NCBI RefSeq assembly: GCF_000935355.1
Contig: NZ_JXZC01000003.1
Coordinates: forward strand, 423,126 to 487,125
Length of the DNA stretch: 64,000 nucleotides
Source: Rossellomorea aquimaris
Lineage (GTDB): Bacteria; Bacillota; Bacilli; Bacillales; Bacillaceae_B
Reading direction: 5' to 3'
Shown here: piece by piece, positions 61,248 through 64,000 of the stretch
Layout of the letters: every line of letters begins with the position of its first letter
Numbering within the stretch: the first letter of the stretch is position 1
Notes under the pieces: model-generated
Database searches by the model: none
The model's input: only the letters and a program-made list of their open reading frames with translations
What the model was told of the DNA's origin: nothing
Position numbers and translations under genes: made by a program

Positions 61248-61280
61248 ACTTGATAAGGCCTTTAAAAGGAGAGAACCTAC

Positions 61281-61772
61281 ATGATTCGAATCGTCATACA
61301 AGAGGACCAACAGTTGCTCCGTGAAACCATGAGCTCCCTCCTTAACCTGGAGGACGATATGGAAGTCGTTGGTCAGGCATCGGGCATTCAGGATTCCCAA
61401 ACACTAATCCACCAACTAAAACCAGACCTCTTCATCATGGGTATTGAAATGCTGGAGAGGGACGGACCTCTAGAAGCATTGAAGGTAGAGGGATGTCATC
61501 TGCTCGTATTGACCACATTTGCCCAAAAGGGTTATATAGAACTGGTCCAACATGCAGGTGCAAACGGGTACTTGTTGAAGGACAGTCCGAGTGAAGAACT
61601 GACCTCCTCGATTCGCAGCATAGTAGAAGGGGAGCAGGTTTATTCTCCGAAGTTAGTGGGAGAGGATGAGGAGACTCAGGAGTCTGATTCATACCACATT
61701 CCCCATCCACCTGGCCAGGTGAAAACCTATTTTACAATGATCATGGATAAGATGAAGTTACCGACTGGATGA
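61281..61772 (+). CDS. Degenerate DesR-like response regulator (no phospho-Asp, no HTH)
   Basis: The 163-residue protein aligns with DesR: EDQQLLRETMSSLLNLEDDM at the start and GYLLKDSPSEELTSSIRSI at the end of the receiver. The phospho-acceptor position (about 54) is glycine in FIMGIEM, where DesR has FIMDIEM-like sequence. After the receiver the four-helix DNA-binding domain is missing; only a short tail (VKTYFTMIMDKMKL) resembles the end of the helix-turn-helix. Codons LERDGPLE are made of the dispersed repeat core (61456-61471). The gene keeps a good AAAGGAG site. It is either a decaying desR copy or an unphosphorylatable modulator of the desaturase system. Confidence 0.7.
   Translation: MIRIVIQEDQQLLRETMSSLLNLEDDMEVVGQASGIQDSQTLIHQLKPDLFIMGIEMLERDGPLEALKVEGCHLLVLTTFAQKGYIELVQHAGANGYLLKDSPSEELTSSIRSIVEGEQVYSPKLVGEDEETQESDSYHIPHPPGQVKTYFTMIMDKMKLPTG
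61456..61471. repeat. Copy of the dispersed repeat core inside the DesR-like gene
   Basis: AGAGGGACGGACCTCT is the same 14-base core (GAGGGACGGACCTC) as the minimal copy at 21893, here in frame within the receiver domain. Confidence 0.65.
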
Positions 61773-61781
61773 AAACCCGAT

Positions 61782-61830
61782 AAAGGGCCTGACCCCCACC
61801 TGCAGCTTATGCAGTGGGGTCAGGCCCTTT
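61782..61830. terminator. CCTGACCCC-type hairpin between convergent genes
   Basis: AAAGGGCCTGACCCC pairs with GGGGTCAGGCCCTTT, with an inner CTGCA...TGCAG stem. It lies between the DesR-like gene and rluF and can terminate both. Confidence 0.88.
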
Positions 61831-61836
61831 AATGTA

Positions 61837-62544
61837 TTACCATTCCTTCGGTTCATAATCCAAATCCTGAAACAGTCGCGTCTTTTCTTTTTTAGAAAGG
61901 TCACGCCATTGTCCTACAGGCAGATTTCCTAAATGGATATTCATGATACGCGTACGCTGCAGTCTATATACGTCGTATCCAAGGGCTTCGCACATACGAC
62001 GGATTTGGCGGTTCAATCCTTGAGTCAATGTGATTTGGAAGACATACTTGGAAATCTGCTCAACCTTACATGGGAGTGTCTTCGTTCCCAGAATCTTAAC
62101 ACCCTCTGACATTTGCTTTAGAAAATCTTCTGAAATCGGACGGTCAACCGTCACGATGTATTCCTTTTCATGCTGATTCTCGGCGCGAAGGATTTCATTG
62201 ACGATATCCCCATCGTTCGTAAGGAGAATCAAGCCATCCGAATCCTTGTCCAGCCGTCCGATATTGAAAATTCGCAGGGGATGATTGACGAGGTCCACAA
62301 TATTCCCTTTTACGCCTTTTTCGGTTGTACTCGTAATCCCAACGGGTTTATTTAAAGCAATATATACATTGTTTCGTGCGACCCTTACAGGGGCTCCGCT
62401 CACCTTTACATCATCCCCGGGATTCACTTGATCACCAATTTTCGCAATCTTCCCGTTAATGGTCACTCTTCCTTCTGTAATCAATTTATCTGCACCGCGT
62501 CTGGATGCCTTTCCAGCCTCACTGATATATTTATTGATACGCAT
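61837..62544 (-). CDS. rluF: 23S rRNA pseudouridine synthase RluF
   Basis: The protein has about 235 residues: S4-like RNA-binding domain (about 1-60, [20 protein letters not shown]) and pseudouridine synthase domain with the catalytic aspartate in [19 protein letters not shown]. RluF-type signatures are [15 protein letters not shown] and [20 protein letters not shown]. It isomerises a uridine in 23S rRNA. ATG 62544 is the conserved start; TTG and GTG codons up to 62553 are alternatives with an AAGGT site. It is divergent from the Mta-like regulator. Confidence 0.92.
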   Translation of the reverse strand: MRINKYISEAGKASRRGADKLITEGRVTINGKIAKIGDQVNPGDDVKVSGAPVRVARNNVYIALNKPVGITSTTEKGVKGNIVDLVNHPLRIFNIGRLDKDSDGLILLTNDGDIVNEILRAENQHEKEYIVTVDRPISEDFLKQMSEGVKILGTKTLPCKVEQISKYVFQITLTQGLNRQIRRMCEALGYDVYRLQRTRIMNIHLGNLPVGQWRDLSKKEKTRLFQDLDYEPKEW

Positions 62545-62678
62545 GTTCAACACAACCTTAAACTGATAATTAATAATCTAAGAATATCGGACTGCTGCTT
62601 TCTTTTCAAGGGATTCCCTAAATAGATCCCTTCCAGGTGGGTTATCTTATCAAATAAAAAACTATTTTCAAAAACCCC

Positions 62679-62710
62679 CTTTACATTCACGCAGCGTCAA
62701 CCTGTAAAGT
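62679..62710 (+). promoter_or_regulatory. MerR-type operator/promoter of the Mta-like gene
   Basis: The inverted repeat CTTTACA (62679-62685) and TGTAAAG (62703-62709) overlaps -35 TTTACA and -10 TAAAGT, which are 19 bases apart. The overlong 19-base spacer is the mark of promoters activated by MerR-family proteins, so the gene probably controls itself. Confidence 0.65.
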
Positions 62711-62733
62711 AAGAATTGTCAGGAGGTGAAATC

Positions 62734-63498
62734 ATGGAATATACCGTTAAGAAGCTTGGGGAGCTCGCTGGTGTGAGCACGCGAACCCTGCGTTATTATG
62801 ATGAAATTGAGATTCTAAAACCGGCGAGGACCAATTCGTCAGGATATAGGATATACGGGCAGAGGGAAGTCGACCGACTGCAGCAGATCCTCTTCTATAA
62901 AGAATTAGGTGTAGGACTGGACGAAATCAAGGATATCCTGGATGATCCTGCCTTTGACGCAAAGCATGCCTTGATGGAACACCGCGAAAAATTGTTAGCC
63001 AAACGAGAGCAGCTTGATCAATTGATTGCAAATGTAAATAAAACAATACATGTAAAGGAAGGGAAAATGACCATGTTAGATAAAGAAAAGTTCGAAGGCT
63101 TCAAACAAAAGATGATCGATGATAACGAGAAAAGATATGGAAAAGAAGTACGGGAGAAATACGGTGACAAGGCAGTGGACGAATCTAACGCAAAAGTGAT
63201 GAACATGTCACAGGAAGACCATGAAAAAGTCACAGGCCTTGAAAAAGAGATAAGAAAAACGTTAGCCGAAGCGTTCCAAACAGGTGATCCAGCAAGCGAC
63301 ATCGCCCAAAAAGCTGCTGACTTGCATAAAGAGTGGATCACATTTTACTGGGGAAAGTACAGCAAGGAGGGGCATGCCGGCCTTGCTCAGATGTATGTTG
63401 ATGATGAACGGTTTAAGGCTTATTATGATTCAGAGCAGGAAGGTGTGGCAGAGTTTTTGAGGGATGCTATCCACATCTATACGGGGCAAAAATCGTAA
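62734..63498 (+). CDS. MerR-family regulator with TipAS domain (Mta-like)
   Basis: The protein has about 254 residues. The N-terminal winged helix (YTVKKLGELAGVSTRTLRYY) and second helix (GYRIYGQREVDRLQQILFYK) are typical MerR. A coiled-coil linker (about 75-115) follows, then a C-terminal TipAS-like antibiotic-binding domain (about 120-250) with HKEWITFYWGKYSKEGHAGL and YVDDERFKAYYD. Length and layout match Mta of B. subtilis and TipAL, which activate multidrug transporter genes and themselves. ATG 62734 follows AGGAGGTG. Confidence 0.9.
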   Translation: MEYTVKKLGELAGVSTRTLRYYDEIEILKPARTNSSGYRIYGQREVDRLQQILFYKELGVGLDEIKDILDDPAFDAKHALMEHREKLLAKREQLDQLIANVNKTIHVKEGKMTMLDKEKFEGFKQKMIDDNEKRYGKEVREKYGDKAVDESNAKVMNMSQEDHEKVTGLEKEIRKTLAEAFQTGDPASDIAQKAADLHKEWITFYWGKYSKEGHAGLAQMYVDDERFKAYYDSEQEGVAEFLRDAIHIYTGQKS

Positions 63499-63592
63499 GT
63501 GGAATAAACAAGAAGTATTCTGCCCCACTAATAAGTGTTATGATATGAGGACGAACTTGAAAGAACGTACCTTATGATAACGGAGTGAAAAA

Positions 63593-63742
63593 ATGAGTAA
63601 ACCAAAGAAAAAGAGCGGAACAGGCCAGGGCACAGGAAAGAAAGGCTGGAATCGCTGGCAGGCCGGTGCCAATAAGAAGAAGAGCAACAAGCCTTATACA
63701 AGTAAAGGCGTCAAGCATGGTAGTAAGCAGGAAGATAAGTAG
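63593..63742 (+). CDS. Small basic protein, DUF3934-like
   Basis: The 49-codon frame MSKPKKKSGTGQGTGKKGWN continues RWQAGANKKKSNKPYTSKGV and ends QEDK, behind CGGAGTG. It is highly basic, has no hydrophobic segment and keeps the GTGKKGWNRWQ centre of small Bacillus DUF3934 proteins. A weak hairpin follows at 63753. It may bind nucleic acid; the function is unknown. Confidence 0.75.
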   Translation: MSKPKKKSGTGQGTGKKGWNRWQAGANKKKSNKPYTSKGVKHGSKQEDK

Positions 63743-63752
63743 TCATATGTAA

Positions 63753-63785
63753 GCCCATTTCCTTTCAGGGGAGTGGGCATTTTAT
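63753..63785 (+). terminator. Probable terminator of the DUF3934-like gene
   Basis: GCCCA pairs with TGGGC and TTCC with GGGA around TTTCA, followed by ATTTTATTT. Confidence 0.6.
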
Positions 63786-63970
63786 TTAGGAAGATAGTGA
63801 CAAATTTATAAAAGCATTTGCTATTTTTACGATTTCCTGTTACTCTTAGAAAGAATTATTTTTGTTCGGTCTGTAAGGAATGAAAGTATTTAAACTTTTC
63901 GCCTTTGATATCTAATTGAGCAACGATAGTAATAAATCGTGGATTCAAGTCCACACAGGAGGAAACAATT

Positions 63971-64000
63971 ATGCAACAAGGTACAGTAAAATGGTTTAAC
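63971..64000 (+). CDS. Cold-shock protein (start only, runs off the right edge)
   Basis: ATG 63971 follows AGGAGGAAA and encodes MQQGTVKWFN, the conserved N-terminus of CspA/CspB-type RNA chaperones (first beta strand, KWFN). The rest lies outside the window. The A/T-rich stretch from about 63840 is probably a long leader of the kind that gives cold control. Confidence 0.85.
   Translation, partial: MQQGTVKWFN

Overview
The window looks like a chromosomal segment of a moderately AT-rich, spore-former-type Bacillaceae bacterium, close to Bacillus or Rossellomorea-like marine relatives. The reasons are AAGGAGG-type ribosome sites, frequent TTG and GTG starts, and many genes with recognisable Bacillus subtilis counterparts (NatAB, MtlA/MtlR/MtlD, RsbR paralogues, HtpX, LysA under an L-box, YvgN, Des, Mta, a cold-shock protein). 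No rRNA, tRNA, CRISPR array, prophage or intact insertion sequence was seen. The species cannot be fixed from the sequence alone.

Layout. 0-3.3 kb: a LytTR two-component system (natK partial, natR) divergent from the natAB exporter. 3.3-5.3 kb: a nucleoside-deoxyribosyltransferase-like protein overlapping a P-loop kinase, then an EamA permease. 5.3-12.7 kb: gene remnants, an SDR reductase, an ABC-F ribosome-protection-type protein behind a leader with upstream ORFs and an attenuator, a DAACS symporter, and a divergent LysR/TauE pair. 13.2-17.9 kb: a four-gene catabolic operon (M20 amidase, YtcJ-type amidohydrolase, DUF3311, SSS symporter). 18-24.3 kb: two RsbR stressosome paralogues around two small hypothetical genes, then a single-chain ECF-sigma/anti-sigma fusion. 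24.4-29.7 kb: mannitol operon mtlA-mtlR-mtlD. 30-34.7 kb: prolyl-4-hydroxylase, efflux permease with divergent XRE-cupin regulator, and an ECF sigma/DUF4179 anti-sigma pair. 34.8-41.4 kb: lysine riboswitch, lysA and a symporter, two Opp-like permeases, and LysR with a paired SMR exporter. 41.9-47 kb: two convergent secreted subtilases. 47.5-55.9 kb: DUF1836, HtpX, rRNA m5U methyltransferase, SelO, isochorismatase, endonuclease VIII, an orphan F0 c-subunit homologue, an SMR remnant and a Gfo/Idh/MocA oxidoreductase. 56-64 kb: guanine riboswitch with an exported nucleosidase lipoprotein, TRM11-like methylase, aldo-keto reductase, fatty-acid desaturase, a defective DesR-like protein, RluF, Mta-like regulator and the start of a cold-shock gene.

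Three layers of non-coding structure run across the segment. One is a dispersed hairpin family built from GGGACGGACC/GGTCCGTCCC and GGGACAGG/CCTGTCCC, mostly at gene 3' ends, with two copies inside reading frames. A second is a smaller family built on CCTGACMCC. The third is a set of short arrays with an 8-12 bp core repeated about every 21 bp (two helical turns) in intergenic gaps near 1.1, 12.8, 29.8 and 32.6 kb. The periodic arrays, the ABC-F leader, the orphan c-subunit, the riboswitch-controlled exported nucleosidase and the defective DesR-like gene are the observations most worth following up.
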